From positions 1,651,925-1,715,924 of the forward strand of contig RDEW01000002.1 of assembly GCA_011109175.1 (NCBI GenBank): DNA of 64,000 nucleotides, written 5' to 3'. The position numbers and the translations under genes were made by a program. Positions 1 to 12,794 of this stretch are shown one piece after another (position 1 is the first letter of the stretch; each line of letters starts with the position of its first letter). The DNA comes from Dicyema japonicum. Its lineage: Eukaryota > Dicyemida > Rhombozoa > Dicyemidae. The notes below the pieces were generated by a model. The model did not search any database. It was not told the origin of the DNA and saw only the letters and a program-made list of their open reading frames with translations.

Positions 1-3000
1 TCACATGAAGTCACAATTGCAATTAGGACGAAACGGAAAGGGTCATCAAACGTAGAATATTTATCCAGCTTCCTCCGATTGTCAGAGTCAATGGAGTTTG
101 TGGTGGAAATTAAATTTTTCGAGGAAAAGTATCAACACTGGTTACATCACATACAAGAGATCGTCCTAGGGTAAATGAAAAGATCGTCATCCCGTCTGGT
201 CTTTCCACCTCTTCGATCAAGTCCAACAGGTTCGATAATGTAAGGGAAACCAACATCTTCAAGACCACGTTTAATAATAGCATTTCATGGCTTTTCTTGC
301 ATGAGATGGTGTATATTCTCCCACATCTGTATCTCCCATCAATCATCTCCCCACATCTGTATCGATAAGCTTCACAAACATCGAGAAAAGGGATGTGAAA
401 TACCGATGCGAAGACTCTCATTGTCAAGCAAAGTCCCGACATGAAGTGATTTCTATGTCGTTACAAGACCTCTAAGAAAGTTCGTCTGTCGGGGAGCGAT
501 AGCACAATCCCCACATCTTGTTCGGGTTTCTGAGAAAGCCTTTTCGAAAAAAGACCGCGAAATGTCGGGTAAAATTTCCGACGAAAGGCTAACACATTCA
601 CTCACCAAGAAAAGCTCAGAGCGTATTTTGGCGGCAGATCTTAGGCCGATGTCATCCAGAGAGGTCAAAAGTTTGGACCGGATATTGAAAGGACTTTACG
701 GTTGAATCGATGGTATCAAGGAAGTCCCAGAGCCTGAAGACCGGCGAGCACCTCAGAACGAGATATTTTTTCGGCAGACAAAACGCCACGTGTAAATAAA
801 GACTTCGCCTTTTTGATAGAGAGCTTAACGAAGAGTTTACCAAAACAAGCCCAGGGGAAAGACAATTCACTAACGTCCGTGATCTTCTCCCGGTAAACTG
901 ATCTTTGAAAGTTCCGGCAACGAAAACAAACAAGATTGTTATCCGAACTCAACTCCCTAGAAGCCTGTTCCCGGCGACCACATGGTTCGAAAACACAATC
1001 CCATTCGAAACTGTTAAAATATTGGAGATATCCAGTTTATAGCAATAAGGTATCCCTCAGAGTCCACGGAATCGAAGATCTTGTTGAATGGATTTCAGAC
1101 TCGCAACGATTTCTGAGCCCCACTCCAACCTGCACTAAGGACAAGGCTGATGTGAGGCGGATAGTTACACGGTTTCCTCAATTTTCAAACATAGACGTAG
1201 TAATTTCCGACAGCGTTCGGGCGGATTCTTCCGTTTAAACGTGTAGAGGTTCCTGCCATACAAGATGTCTCTTACATATATGTGAACATCCCCATTGNGA
1301 AGATCTTGTTGAATGGATTTCAGCCTCGCAACGATTTCTGAGCCCCACTCCAACCTGCACTAAGGACAAGGCTGATGTGAGGCGGATAGTTATACGGTTT
1401 CCTCAATTTTCAAACATAGACGTAGTAATTTCCGACAGCAATCGGGCGGATTCTTCCGTTTAAACGTGTAGAGGTTCCTGCCATACAAGATGTCTCTTAC
1501 ATATATGTGAACATCCCCATTGAAAATCCTCAAAACAAGAAGATGGAAGTGGTACAATAGGTTCTCTATGCACCTGATGTTTCCCCTTTAACATAAAGAG
1601 AGAGGGAAAGAGTGTTGTCAGAAGTAAGAAATCGGAGGGCAGCCTTCGTGCCACACTCGAGGAGTTTTAAGACAATCCCTAAGACGACGGAGAAGGCTCC
1701 TGCCTGGCTGAGTCGGGAGGGAGCAAAGTAAATCTGAAAACACAAGTTTGTTTAGGGAATCCATATCTTCCGCTTCATTGATGGAGGAGATTGATTTTCC
1801 CAGTCGACTTGTCGCTTGTGGCCACTCGATATGTCGTTAATGCGACAGGTAAGAGAGGAAGTGGCTTTGATTCGTGTCCCTTGTGGATGCAGATAGGAAT
1901 GTTTTTTGACTTCCGGATATTGGAGAGAGTAGGTCGTTCATCTCTGCAGAATCCTCATCCAATTTGGGGGATTCTTCATATAAAGGTAGCAGCTTTGGAC
2001 AATGGAAAAAACCTATGACGACTGTAAGGAACTGCGCTCAATGAGCAGTTCTTTCCTCTCGTATCCTTTTTCCTCTTTGCAATGAACGATCCGATACGGT
2101 TCTGTAGGGTCAGTGATCTGCTTCTCATGAGTCCTGATGTTTCCATGGTGACTGGTTCAAAAATCAATTCTCCACCGAGATATTCGTATTTTTTCCTTTT
2201 TAGGGTTTTGACCTATTCCGAGACTGAGCCTGGGTTAGTTGCTGTCATAGCAAGGTTGGAGAAAGAGGCTATCCGCACCGGGGCGTCCCAGACGAAATAT
2301 CTAAGACAGGGTTCTCTCAATGGACAATAACCGACTTTTGCGCTCCGGTCACCACATAAAAATGTAATGAACGATGATTAGAGACCAGAGATAGTGTCAG
2401 TTAATGATATGTAGAATAAGTCTAGTATGCATGTTCTGCCTGGAGATTTGCCCTTCCCTCATCGAGGTCATCCATCTTCAGCCTCCTTTCTGAGAAGGCA
2501 ACGTTGAGAATTGGCAAGTGTCTTACGTTTCTGCAAGGAACTAGGAAACTCATTGATATAAAAATTGGCTCACGAGAGGAATTCCGATAGATCATATAGG
2601 AGTGCACTCCTTTCAGAAACAAAAGAAGGAGCTTCAAAGAAAGTTGGGTCGCTGACTAAACATACAAGGAGATTTTTTGGAGATCGAAGATCTGAACTGG
2701 GATCAGTCGATTTTTCAAACTAAAGTTTTGCTATGTAAGAGTCTTCATTGCGAATTCAAGAAGTCAGTGGATACAATATAGTTTTTAAGTCAGGGCTTGG
2801 GGGTTCCATCTATTTAAACTGATAGTAAGCCAAAAATGCATTTTTGTCTAAAAAAGTAGAGATTCTGTTAAGGACGATTGCAAGTTGTTATTCTTATTTT
2901 CAAGTCCTGTGCGAAAACAAGGCCGAGTAATATGTAACAACAGGCAATCAAAGAAGTTTTCTCGCCAAAGGAGTTCTTTAAGGTTATCATCTGTTTAGAC

Positions 3001-3086
3001 TTATAAACAAATTGTCCAAGATAATGATAGCAGGGAGTCCAAATAGATCCCTCATGAGAAGATTACTTTGATGATTACATCTTCGN
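1..3086 (-). repeat. Left arm of large inverted repeat
   Basis: This arm is the reverse complement of 55091-57942, with a few percent substitutions and several small indels. Base 1 pairs with about 57942, so the arm may continue beyond the window. The inner end falls exactly at a single N at 3086, after which similarity stops. It carries short open frames on both strands that are matched in the other arm (110-442 on minus, 2082-2330 on plus, 2422-2637 on minus), but I recognise no protein in them. A third, partial copy lies at about 63750-64000, so this is a dispersed repeat family. Compared with the right arm it lacks about 25 bp near 675 and carries extra bases near 748 and 890-960. It could be an unrecognised transposon or a segmental duplication. 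Confidence 0.9.
1074..1522. repeat. 224-bp tandem duplication around an N
   Basis: Bases 1074-1297 are repeated at 1299-1522, with the single N at 1298 between them. The two copies differ at a few sites, and the right arm of the inverted repeat has only one copy (about 56642-56865). That copy agrees with copy 1 at some of the variable sites and with copy 2 at others. This fits two alleles or overlapping contig ends set side by side across a gap. Confidence 0.85.
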
Positions 3087-3835
3087 CAAAGCCACGCATG
3101 TAACTGGTTCAGCGTGCAATCCGTCAATGTAGACGCATAAGACCAGTAAAAGTATAACCGAAGATAGGAAAGCTGGGAGGGCGAGTTTGAGTGGTGAGCG
3201 CATACTCCACTAAATCCTGCCGGTTATATTAAATGAAATATAAAGTGTTTCTTGTACGGCAATATTTAGCCTATTTTCGATGGCTGTCAGAAGATCCAAA
3301 TCCGTAAAACAGGGGGCTATCCGTAGAAAAAAGGAGATGGAAATTCCTGAATAAAAATAGAGAATTAAGATTTGTTACGTTGGAAGAGAATAGTTGAACA
3401 GATACATATTTCACCCATGGGAGTCGATGAAAACGCGTTTTCGTTTTCGGTGACATTTTGGAGGTAAGTCAAAATCATAGCCAGTGCTCGACTAAAGTCG
3501 TCCTTTATACAAACAACGTTAATGAGTAGGAAATTTGACGGATCCGGCTCCAATCCAAGCGATTGGACAGATTTCGGAATTTATCTCTGCCACAAGAATT
3601 TCCCAGTTCTCTCTAGTATCATTGAAGACCTAAAGCAATAGAATTGAAGCCAAAGAGTAGAGGGTCAAGAAGATCGCCCTGTTGGACTCAAGTCAATGAT
3701 TGGAGGTCAGCAATTAACAGCACAATATAGTAAATCAATATGCACCAATATCTCAGATAACAATTACAAATAAATCAATTAAAATTTTATTCTACCCACA
3801 ATTTACCTTCCATTAATCACGTGCAAACAAAATCA
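3087..3835. other. Intergenic, no gene recognised
   Basis: About 750 bp between the inverted-repeat arm and the tandem repeat downstream of the helicase. Open frames of about 60 codons exist on the minus strand (3271-3553), but they have no recognisable domain and no convincing short-intron structure. Confidence 0.5.
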
Positions 3836-4044
3836 CCTAACTATACTCCCAAATAATAAAACCAAAATAAAAAATCACAATAAAATAACAAAATGACTAA
3901 AACCAAGAGAATTATAGTAGGACTAATTACTTTCGCTCAACCTAACTATACTCCCAAATAATAAAACCAAAATAAAAAATCACAATAAAATAACAAAATG
4001 ACTAAAACCAAGAGAATTATAGTAGGACTAATTACTTTCGCTCA
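3836..4044. repeat. 105-bp perfect tandem duplication
   Basis: The unit at 3836-3940 is repeated without change at 3941-4044. It is AT-rich and lies just beyond the stop codon of the helicase (4066), in its presumed 3' flank. Confidence 0.95.
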
Positions 4045-4065
4045 TCTAATAATAACCCAAATGGA

Positions 4066-5451
4066 CTAACTGTAACTAACAGGATCAATTTTCTCCGGCA
4101 TTTCACTGATATTGACCTCAAATCTCTTCTGAACTTCATTCAATACTCCCATATCCGTACTATTGGACACAAAAGTCACAGCTATCCCCTTTGTCCCGAA
4201 TCTCCCGGCACGTGCCACTCTGTGGAGGAAACTGTCAGCATCATCAGGCATGTCGTAGTTAAAGACGACATTGACTCTCTCAATGTCTATTCCTCTGCCA
4301 AATAAATCCGTGGCCACAAGTATTCTCTTCTCAAAGTCTTTAAAGAGTTGGTATCTCTTCAACCTGCCATGTTAAATCAGTAAACCTCTCCTCTTGCTGC
4401 ATCCCTCGATGGATACAGATCACCTCAAAGTTAGCCTGAGCCAACACTTCGGTGAGGGCGATGCATCGATTAACCGTCCTCACGAATATAATGGTCTATT
4501 ATGACTCCTCAATATACCTGATTAACACTCAGGGACTCCAAAAGGTTGGAGAGTGCCCTGGTCTTTGCGTTCTCGTCTATTTTAGCGTAGTACTGCTGGA
4601 GACCGTGGAGAGTGAGTTTGGACTCGTCGTCTATGTAGATCTCCAAGGGCTACGAATAAAACCAAAGACCAACGTCTTTCATGAACTTCAGACAAACAGG
4701 TCTTATGGATTTTGGCAGAGTTGCGGAGAACATAATTACCTGTTTGCTGTGAGGGGTCTTCCGGAAGATGTCCTGGACGTCCGATCTCATGTCTGCAAGG
4801 CTACCCCAAATCACCACCAACCTGCCTTGTCTAGAACCTTGTCACACTCATCCACCACAAAATGATGGCACTTGCTCAGATTAAGGTGGTTCTCTGAGAC
4901 CAACTGGAGGATCCTTCCCGGGGTTCCCACAACCACCTGAGGGTTCTTCCGAAGCTTGGATATGTCCAGTTGCATGGGAATACCCCCAAAACACACAGCA
5001 ACCTTAAAATTGCAATAATATACGAAACCTTAACTTCTGGGAGATACTTGGAGAATCTCTCGTACTCCTTGCTAATCTGGAAGGCCAACTCACGTGTGTG
5101 ACATAACACTAGGGTGTCCACGTTGGTGCAGTTCTCGTCCAGTTGGTGGAGTGTGGAGAGGACGTATACAGCGGTCTTCCCCATCCCTGACTTTGCCTGA
5201 CAGACTATATCCATGTTCAAGATAGCCTGGGGGATGCACTGATGCTGGACTTCAGAGGGGTGTTCGAATCCGCACTCTTGGATGGTTCTCAGAAGCTCTG
5301 GCTTGAGAAGAAAATCCCTGAATCCCGAGCTATGAATTGCCACGTGGGATCCTTTTGGTTTCTGAGAATCGTTCGCTTGCTTCGTAGGTAGAACTGAATC
5401 ATTCTCTTCTTCATCGTAGTCTAACAGATCTGTATCGTTGTAAAGAGACAT
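4066..5451 (-). CDS. DDX39B: DEAD-box RNA helicase, UAP56/DDX39B (Sub2) family
   Basis: A six-exon gene of 420 codons, close to the roughly 428 of animal UAP56. Spliced, it is colinear with the family from start to end: the HSSGFRDF block, motif I SGMGKT (about residue 88), the DECD form of motif II that marks UAP56 rather than generic DEAD-box proteins, motif III SAT, and [10 protein letters not shown] near the C-terminus. The protein is an RNA-dependent ATPase of spliceosome assembly and of mRNA export with the TREX complex, acting in the nucleus. The five GT-AG introns are 26, 29, 24, 22 and 22 nt (5003-5028, 4793-4821, 4650-4673, 4496-4517, 4364-4385) and removing them restores one continuous frame. 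The start is the ATG at 5451, whose first codons match the acidic N-terminus of the family. I see no defect. Confidence 0.97.
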
Positions 5452-5740
5452 ATTCTGCGAATTTGTTTGAATAATTTAGTAAATAGGTGCCAGATAGACG
5501 TAAATAATTATAATAATCTTCGATAAACATACCAGTGAGAAGAACAACTAACGAATAATTAGTAACGTTTTTTCCATTTTAAATTTGGTTCGCCGCAGTT
5601 TAATTGATTTTTAAAATAAATTATTATATTTTATTTTAATCGTTTTATGTTAATTCTTTTATCACTTTATTTTTATCATTATTTTATTTCACTAATATAT
5701 ATTATGGAAACAAGGACTAATACGGCCAATACTAAAACCA
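5452..5740. other. AT-rich intergenic spacer upstream of the helicase
   Basis: Very AT-rich; no coding frame seen. It should hold the helicase promoter, but I can name no element in it. Confidence 0.5.
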
Positions 5741-6950
5741 GGAAGACCGAGAGATGACCCAGCGTCTTTTAGACCGGTGTCACTACTCTCCGCCATATCA
5801 AAAATCCTGAAGAGGCTTGTGCTCGGTAGAATAAAAAAGTTGTTACCAGAGAGGCCTTTTCAACATGGATTCAATAATTAGAGATCCACGTCTACATGCT
5901 TCCAAACATTGACCGACTTCATTCGAGTCGGATTCAAAATCAAATCGAAATATTTTAAAACAGTGCTCTGTTCGATAAGATAATTTAATAACAGTATAAG
6001 GACACATCATTTCACGACTGCTATCGAGAAAAATATTTTAATCGGAGATCCCAGGGAAGCTAAAGCTTTGGATCACTAACTTCTTAAGTGGACGAAAGGG
6101 ACGTGTTTGCGTCGGAAGTCTGCAATCAATCTTACGGCTCCTCCCCAACTGAGTCCCTCAAGGATCTCATTTATCCCCTGCTCTGTTTAACTTCTTTCTG
6201 GCCGATCTTCCGACTCTTGAATCCGATATAGATGTTCTACTTTCCTATGCAGATGATATTGTGTTGACTTCGCGAAATCAGGACTTCCAGAAGGCCACAG
6301 AAAGAATACAAATTAACCTGGATAGGCTTAATGCCTGGATAATGGAAAACCGGCTCGTGGTGAATCCAGAGAAGTCGTCTACGTCACTATATACCTCTGA
6401 CAAAAGATTGGGAAGGAAGACAGTCACCTTGAAGTTAAACTAGGTCGGCATCTTTTTCAACAGATGTCAAAGGATCTTGGGTGTGACAATTGATGTGCAT
6501 CTCTGTTTGACACCACACGTAGAAGACATTTTATTGAAATGCGAGAAGAAACTGAAGGTATTGAAAAGTTTATCGGGAATATGGAAGAGTGTTACTCACC
6601 CAGTCTTGATGAATGTGTACAAACAGTACATCGAGCCATGTTTCTCATATGCATGCGCCTCGTGGGGACCGTCCATATCTTGGACAAATATGAGGAAAAT
6701 TGAGGAAATGCAAAAGAGGGCTTACGAAGTAACGGAGCGATGGATTTGTGAAGATCACCAAACCGGATCTACGCCTCTGGAGGCCCTTATGGGACTAGAC
6801 TCCAGATTACGGGAAGGTGGTCCTGAAAATTCAAGGCAGCCGTCCTGTACGTTCATGCGGGCACGATGGAAGAGTACCGGGCAAAGATGAGGTCTCTGCT
6901 AGAATGCATCGGGATCACGTGATAATTAGTTTGGTTTTACCGTGGTCTTG
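5740..6950 (+). mobile_element. Degenerate LINE (Jockey/I-like), reverse transcriptase
   Basis: A non-LTR retrotransposon remnant. Near 5855 a broken frame reads RPFQHGF, the usual RT block 1 motif. A longer open stretch carries the catalytic SYADD (6243-6257), followed by an RT thumb region reading LGVTIDVHL (near 6475) and a tail ending near 6920. Stops and frameshifts interrupt it throughout, so it is dead. The tail, KMRSLLEC followed by a GGGATCACGTGAT-type 3' flank, recurs near 11915 and, more diverged, at 17400. Confidence 0.85.
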
Positions 6951-8520
6951 GGTTAAAAAAGACCTTTATGTTCAGTCCTCAGCCTCTTGCATTAAGAGAT
7001 CGAAAGATATTACTGATCATATCGCTATTTCTGCGATTTGTCTTTGATTATAATCCGATGCATGGCTTTAGAGATATCTCTCATAAGCTCTTGTGATTAA
7101 GAACTCATTCCCTCTTGTGGTTTGCATGGAAATATGTTCACTCAACCATCTCTTTTGCTGAGGACTTGAAGACGCAGGATGTTCAGTATGACTGGATCTT
7201 CTCGGACTGGACATCAGAACAAAGACTCAACGGGGTGACTCTTCTTCAATGGAAGTGGCATCAGATCGTTGATGATAAAAAATAGGAGGGACATCCGACA
7301 AAAAGAGCGGCTAATTGAGCGAATTTCTACACAAATCTAAGAGAGAATGAGCTTTCAATCAGGTGAGCTGTTTGACAGAAATCAGCTGGAAGTTGAATGT
7401 CAGCCGAGTTTTAAAAAATAAATAAGTAAACAGACAAAAGAAGATCATTTACTCAGAGATATTTTTAAGGTATCGAAAATGAAGCCTTTACAAACTCCAT
7501 TTTAGTCTTTTGATTTAAACGATTTCTCCTCCCTTTCACATTCCGAAAAAATTCTGCTTTAAAAAATCCTCCACAACACTGAATGACAACTCACGTTTTT
7601 TAAGGGGGTAAAACAATATTGAATGACATAATATGGTAATACTTTCTACAATTGTAAATTTATGATACTACTATTCGTTGGTCCTCTGTTTTTACATAAT
7701 AAGGCCACTCTGCGGATCTACGTGCATCTGAGGCTTCCTTTTTTCGGTGAGCAATAAAGTTCCATGTTGAATAATAAACGAGGCCTTTCGACAATCTAGA
7801 AGACGTTCGTGTGATATATGTACGTCACCACCTTTTTGAGTATCAAGGTCATCCATATCCGGCAGTTTGGGAACCACTTCATTGGGTCAGAAAAGTGTAG
7901 GATCCTTTTTGGATGCCGACCAGGTACGCCTTTTATGACTTAAAGGGGGGACAGAACAGAACATAATCCCTCCTTCGGCAGCACTATTACGGACAAAATA
8001 GCCATTGATATTTTTCCTGTTCAGTCTTGTCCCATATCTGGCTAATGTCTTTTATTTCAAGATCTTTAACAATTACATTTTCATATTCGATGAGTCATTG
8101 TTGAGGAGGAGGCCGTTAGGGTCATTTGGTCTGCCTCGATATTTTCCAGTAACAAAGGAGTTCCCACCTATTTTCGTGAATTGTCTCCATAATTAACTGA
8201 CTTTGTAGCAAAAATACAATTTTTTGATTCAAGTCCTTTTGTTCACTGCTAATAATGGCTATTAGATACCTTCGATTGACGCTCCCTGATTCCGTAAATG
8301 ATCGAGGACCACCTTCCCGATGGTCCTTGACGAGGACCTTCATGAGGTTAGGAGATCTCTCAGAGAAGAGGATCTGGATGGAGAATGGAGGTTTGCTTGT
8401 GAAAAAACAAGTGTATATGACTTGGTTGTTAGTTGGTTTTGTTGCACATGTGTGGTCATGACCACAGAAGGAGGACGTGTGATGAGAATGGGCGGACCTA
8501 TTTATCCACTTCTCTTGTTA
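6951..8520. other. Intergenic / transposon debris, unresolved
   Basis: No gene recognised. Short frames at 7692-7877 (minus) and 8005-8526 (plus) have no domain I can name. The segment ending near 8510 (GGGCGGACCTATTTATCCAC) resembles 23825-23850 and is probably a repeat end. Confidence 0.4.
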
Positions 8521-8521
8521 T

Positions 8522-8572
8522 ATTGACGAGTCTATATTGACGACGAGTCTATATTGACGACGAGTCTTTTGC
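8522..8572 (+). repeat. Short tandem repeat, about 17-bp unit
   Basis: Three near-identical units built on TATTGACGACGAGTCT; the first lacks three bases. Confidence 0.85.
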
Positions 8573-10780
8573 TTGTTTCATAGTCGAATAACACCATGGT
8601 GAATTAGTGTGATTTTGGTTTGCCATAAATTAAATTATCACCCCCCAGTTTCGGCAACATGGAACCTGGCTATCGGTAACAAATGAGTAGCTAAGACAAG
8701 ACGCGCTCAAATATTCATTACTTTCATATCGAGCCCTGGTGGTCCGTGGAAAGCAACTAGTCGTCCAGCCAGTAGATGTCCACATCATAACGAGCAACTT
8801 CCACTCTGACGGCCCTTGGAAGAAGCAGTTCTGAGGCGCTAATCTCAGGAAGTCTGCGTATCTTGTTCTCTTCTATGGTTCGTATGGCAAACGTAGACAC
8901 AGTCATTGTTCTTTTGCCAGAGCCGAGATTTTTCTGAGTGTTTTTTTAAAAATAAGTTAGTTAGTTGCCCCGACCTCACTAGCATGCAGAAGGGTGGATA
9001 CCATCAAGAGTCCACCTGATATTGTCCCTTAGTGAAATTAGTGGTCATGGTCCGGAGATGATTTGATTGATGATATTCACAAGCTTGTCAGGTGAGAGAA
9101 GTCTAAACTTTGATCCGTCCAAGAGGTGAGAATGTCGGAGCGGATTCACGATAGGATTCTTCTGGAATCTCTATCGAGGGTTGCTTCTGACTCATTTATT
9201 GGTGGTGACGGGGGAATCTTCGATTAGGTCATTGCAAAGATGCATAGGATTTGTTAGGTTGCTGGGGAATTGTAGGTTTCGTATACACAGGTGATCTTCA
9301 ATTAGAAGAATACAGGATTCCCAATGTAGGCGGTCTATAGGTGTCCGCAGGTTGCAACAGGTGATTGATTGCAAAGCAACATTTTGACTTTTTTACGTTT
9401 TTGTAGATTTGAATGGGACACACAACTAGACCAGCTGGAACTAGTAATTCAAAGTAGTTCTGAAGAACTGTTTGAATATAAGTTTAAGTGTTTTCTTAGT
9501 GTTCAATTAAGTTTTCGTTTGGTCTTCAGGATGGTCCACGTGGGACGAGAAAGAAAGTGATCCCAGTTATTTTGTCTTTTTTTCAGAGAGAACTTTTGTT
9601 AAATCATATGCGTAAGGATCCTGGATCACGTAGGATCAAGCCATGTCGGAAAGCTGGTAGTTCGAGAGACGGGAAAATCTTTTGGAAGACCGGTTTATCT
9701 AGCAAGGGGTACGTCAATGGTTGATTGAAACTAGGGGATTTCGAGGCACTAATTTTGACAATTTACACTCCCTAACATTACGAAATATAAATAGACTGGG
9801 CCACGTTTCTGTGGACGCCCACGAGTCACACTTTCTGAGATACTTGATGCTGACCTTAAATACGCCAAAAAATGAGTAGAGAATATTTGGGGGACTTGAG
9901 AAAGGGTACACACAACCGTGGAAGGTGAAACTGCTTAGTTTGATTGTTCTAGCGCCGCACGGGTAAAACTATGGCTACTATGGCTTTGCGTCTGTTGCTT
10001 TAATAAGGCATGTCTCATCAGGACCCGTTAAGCCTTCGAAATCCGATTTCCTAGACGCAAGAGAACCAGAAGTCTCACCAGCGAGTGGAACAAACAAAAA
10101 AATCCTCGGCAGAACCGCGTAATTTGCCCGTTTTAACCTCTTGTACTTCTAAGCGGCACAGGATCCAGAAGCTGTCTGGAATAGGTTGCATGGAGAAATA
10201 ATTGATCTGAGATTTTATTCAAAAAATTATAAATAGAAAATCAATTAAATCAATAATATTTATATATTGACATAAATTTTACATTTTGACCGATTTTGAT
10301 TTTTTGACTGACTAAATTTTAAGAACAGTGTATAAAGTGGCAGTAGAATTTCAGATGTTCCCCGGTTTGAATAACGTCCTTTCCGAGTGAAGGTGCCATG
10401 CTTCTAGGATGGTCGAGGCTGTCATCTGTGGCAATTCAATGCGAACCGAGACCAACACAACCAAAAGAAAAAAAAAATTAAAAACATTCATAATGTCTTG
10501 GCCTCCTTTATTAATTAGCATAACTTAAAATACAGTGATGTCCTGCCCACGTGGAGGTTAGTAGTGAAAACATCACTAAATCTCCGGGAAAATAGCTTTA
10601 TAAGATTTTGACTTTGTCGGCATAATTTCCCTACAGTCCATGCATTAGGACAGATATACGATGGGTCCCTTAATGCATTCAAATAGTCTGACATTAATTA
10701 GTATAATTTACGATTTCAAATTTAATCAATCAAACAGTAATTAAGTGTTCACTCAGTGCTACTTCAGTAAACACACGCCT
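8573..10780. other. Intergenic, one unassigned minus-strand frame
   Basis: No convincing gene. A minus-strand frame of nearly 60 codons at about 8770-8945, ending in YWLDD and a stop, is free of interruptions, but I recognise no family and it may be transposon-derived. The rest, including 10200-10330, is AT-rich with no structure I can name. Confidence 0.4.
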
Positions 10781-10781
10781 T

Positions 10782-11040
10782 CATTCTTAAGTATCCACCA
10801 GTGAGCATCCTCTCATACAGATTCGACCAAATTGAGAAGCATTCTACTAGCACTTCTCCAATGCTCACTCATTCTCAGTGTTACTTAGCAACCCATATTT
10901 AACACAATTAATTCTTAAGTATCCAACAGTAAGTAATATCTCCTGAGTTCCACTGTCCTCATAAACATCCTCTCATACAGATTCGACCGATCAGGGAACC
11001 ATTCTCTTAGCAAATTTACAATATTCTCACATTCTTAAGT
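10782..11040. repeat. Imperfect tandem repeat, two units
   Basis: Two diverged units, each with CATTCTTAAGTATCCA followed further on by CATCCTCTCATACAGATTCG and CATTCT. Unlike the roughly 100-bp duplications elsewhere, the units differ considerably, so this is an older duplication. Confidence 0.7.
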
Positions 11041-11145
11041 CAAAATTCCTAAGAAACCCGGTAAATTGCAGAATAAAAAAATGCATTCAAAATTATAAGG
11101 AAAATAACCATAAATAATTATGAAAGAGGAATTTATTAGTAAAAG

Positions 11146-11473
11146 TTAAGCAGTTTGTCCGTTCAAACGTCGCCACTGAAAGTAAAACAAAGCAAATACC
11201 GCGGCTATCCGATCCAAAATCTTCTTGGGGTTTTTTCCATGCTAAAATGATAATTAAAGTTTACGAGGATGACGAGTTCGTTCAAGTCGTCGGCATACTA
11301 AACTGAGTCCAATTATTTACTAATTTGTTTTTTTCGGGAACCAGCCTAATCCTACCGTCATTTCTGATGAACAGGTAATAAAAGGTAAGTAGGATCAGAA
11401 AAGCCCCACAACCTAACAAAATGTTTTTGTAACGAGAATTCCTAAACAACACCAGAAGATATTTTGAATTCAT
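11146..11473 (-). CDS. Small membrane protein, 93 aa, unknown family
   Basis: Three exons joined by two 23-nt GT-AG introns (11298-11320 and 11242-11264) give one 93-residue frame. Each intron alone would end the protein early. The N-terminus is basic (MNSKYLLVLFRNSRYKN) and is followed by a hydrophobic segment at about residues 18-35 (ILLGCGAFLILLTFYYLFI). A second, weaker hydrophobic stretch lies at about 74-82 (IAAVFALFYF). It is probably a small single- or double-pass membrane protein; the positive N-terminus suggests the N-terminus faces the cytoplasm. I do not recognise the family. The clean splicing, as in the known genes of this window, is the main reason to call it real. Confidence 0.7.
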
Positions 11474-11639
11474 TATAATTTTATTTTATTATTTTAATCG
11501 TTTTTAAATTATTATTGTCATATTTGTTTAATTTAAATGATTTTTTATGGAAAATAATTATTTAACGAACTACAACGGAAATTATTAAAGGAGGCTATTC
11601 TACCGAGCTACCCTCTATTCCAAATACTATCGAATTATC

Positions 11640-11815
11640 TACAATCATACAGAAATTTTGAGCCGATGCCATGTCCAATGAGAAGAGCTGTTCAGGATTT
11701 TCGACCCCGCCGGACTTGTCCTCACATTTGTCGATCTGGGCTTAGTAAGATGAGAACTTTTATTTCTTTCTCTTTGACCCAGTTATCCTGGGGGTAATAA
11801 TAATAATTTGTAGCC
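11640..11815 (+). mobile_element. LINE 3' end with (TAA)n tail
   Basis: Closely similar to 19100-19262. Both end in TTTCTCTTTGACCCAGT and a short TAATAATAATAA tail, which is typical of I/Jockey-type LINE 3' ends. Only the last part of the element is present. Confidence 0.7.
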
Positions 11816-11869
11816 TTGATACGAATGAATTATGGAACGCGCCGTCGTGACTGCGAAGGTCCAGTAACT

Positions 11870-12210
11870 CGACCGATACGTGCTTGTATGGGGTCGAGGG
11901 AGAAGCATCGGGCCAAGATGAGGTCCCTGCTAGAGTGTGCTTTTTATTTATTTAACTCCAAGACCACCAAGAAAGATAGGTCAAAACTAACTAATTAAGT
12001 GATCCCAGCCTCCATCCGAACTCACTTCGTCTGGTCTTCTGATGACCCAACCGCATTCCTTTTGCATAGGGATTCAAAAAGCGTGCACTTTTTTTTATAA
12101 CCGACCGAAATTCCTCTGCATGGGTCATCTTTTCCTTGAATGTGTCTCCCAGAGTGTGCTGGGATCACGTGATTAGTTAGTTATGTAACCGTGGTCTCTG
12201 GTGTTATTAT
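11870..12210 (+). mobile_element. LINE 3' end fragment
   Basis: The frame reading KHRAKMRSLLEC (11905-11940) and the GATCACGTGAT flank near 12162 match the end of the LINE at 5740-6950. Between them lies extra sequence (11943-12155) with no recognised content. Confidence 0.6.
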
Positions 12211-12794
12211 TATGGACGTCACTTGCTACATCAATTTCCCCTTTCGATGGATTGCCAAACACTTTGGAGAGGTCAATTACTCCCAAAGAAGTCAAAATGG
12301 CTTGTAATAAACCAAGCAACTATAGGAGTCCCATAGAGCTCTATTAGTTACACTACTAAATTCCTTACGTAAAGTTCTAGTAGATATTACGCTGGAACGA
12401 ATAAAGGACCAGCTTAATTATATCTACAAGAAGGTCAAAGTGGATTTCTCTATTTATAGATCATCCATTATTTTTATCAAAATTCGAATATTTGTCAAAA
12501 AAGATTATTCCATTATAATCGAGTGTTTTAGTGTACAATTAGTCTCCAAGGAAACACATCAATTATGTCGTATATATTAGCATCTATCATCGTACACACT
12601 TGAGCTGTTGGTTCTCAGAGTTCTCTCAACTCGTCCTCCTCCAATAGGATGCAACCTCTTGTCTCCTTTGGAGTACCGATAAAGTGTAGGCTCAGGAAAC
12701 ATCAGCAATAGTCTTTAAGAAAAGGTCCGCGTTAAATACTCCGGATTCAAATGGTATTGACTAGGCATATGCAAGCGGAGAACTAACAAAAAGG

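Noticed and set aside
110-442. 110-codon frame in the repeat arm, conserved in the other arm at 57501-57833
   Set aside because: Both arms are nearly identical at DNA level on both strands, so frame conservation is not evidence of a gene; no domain seen.
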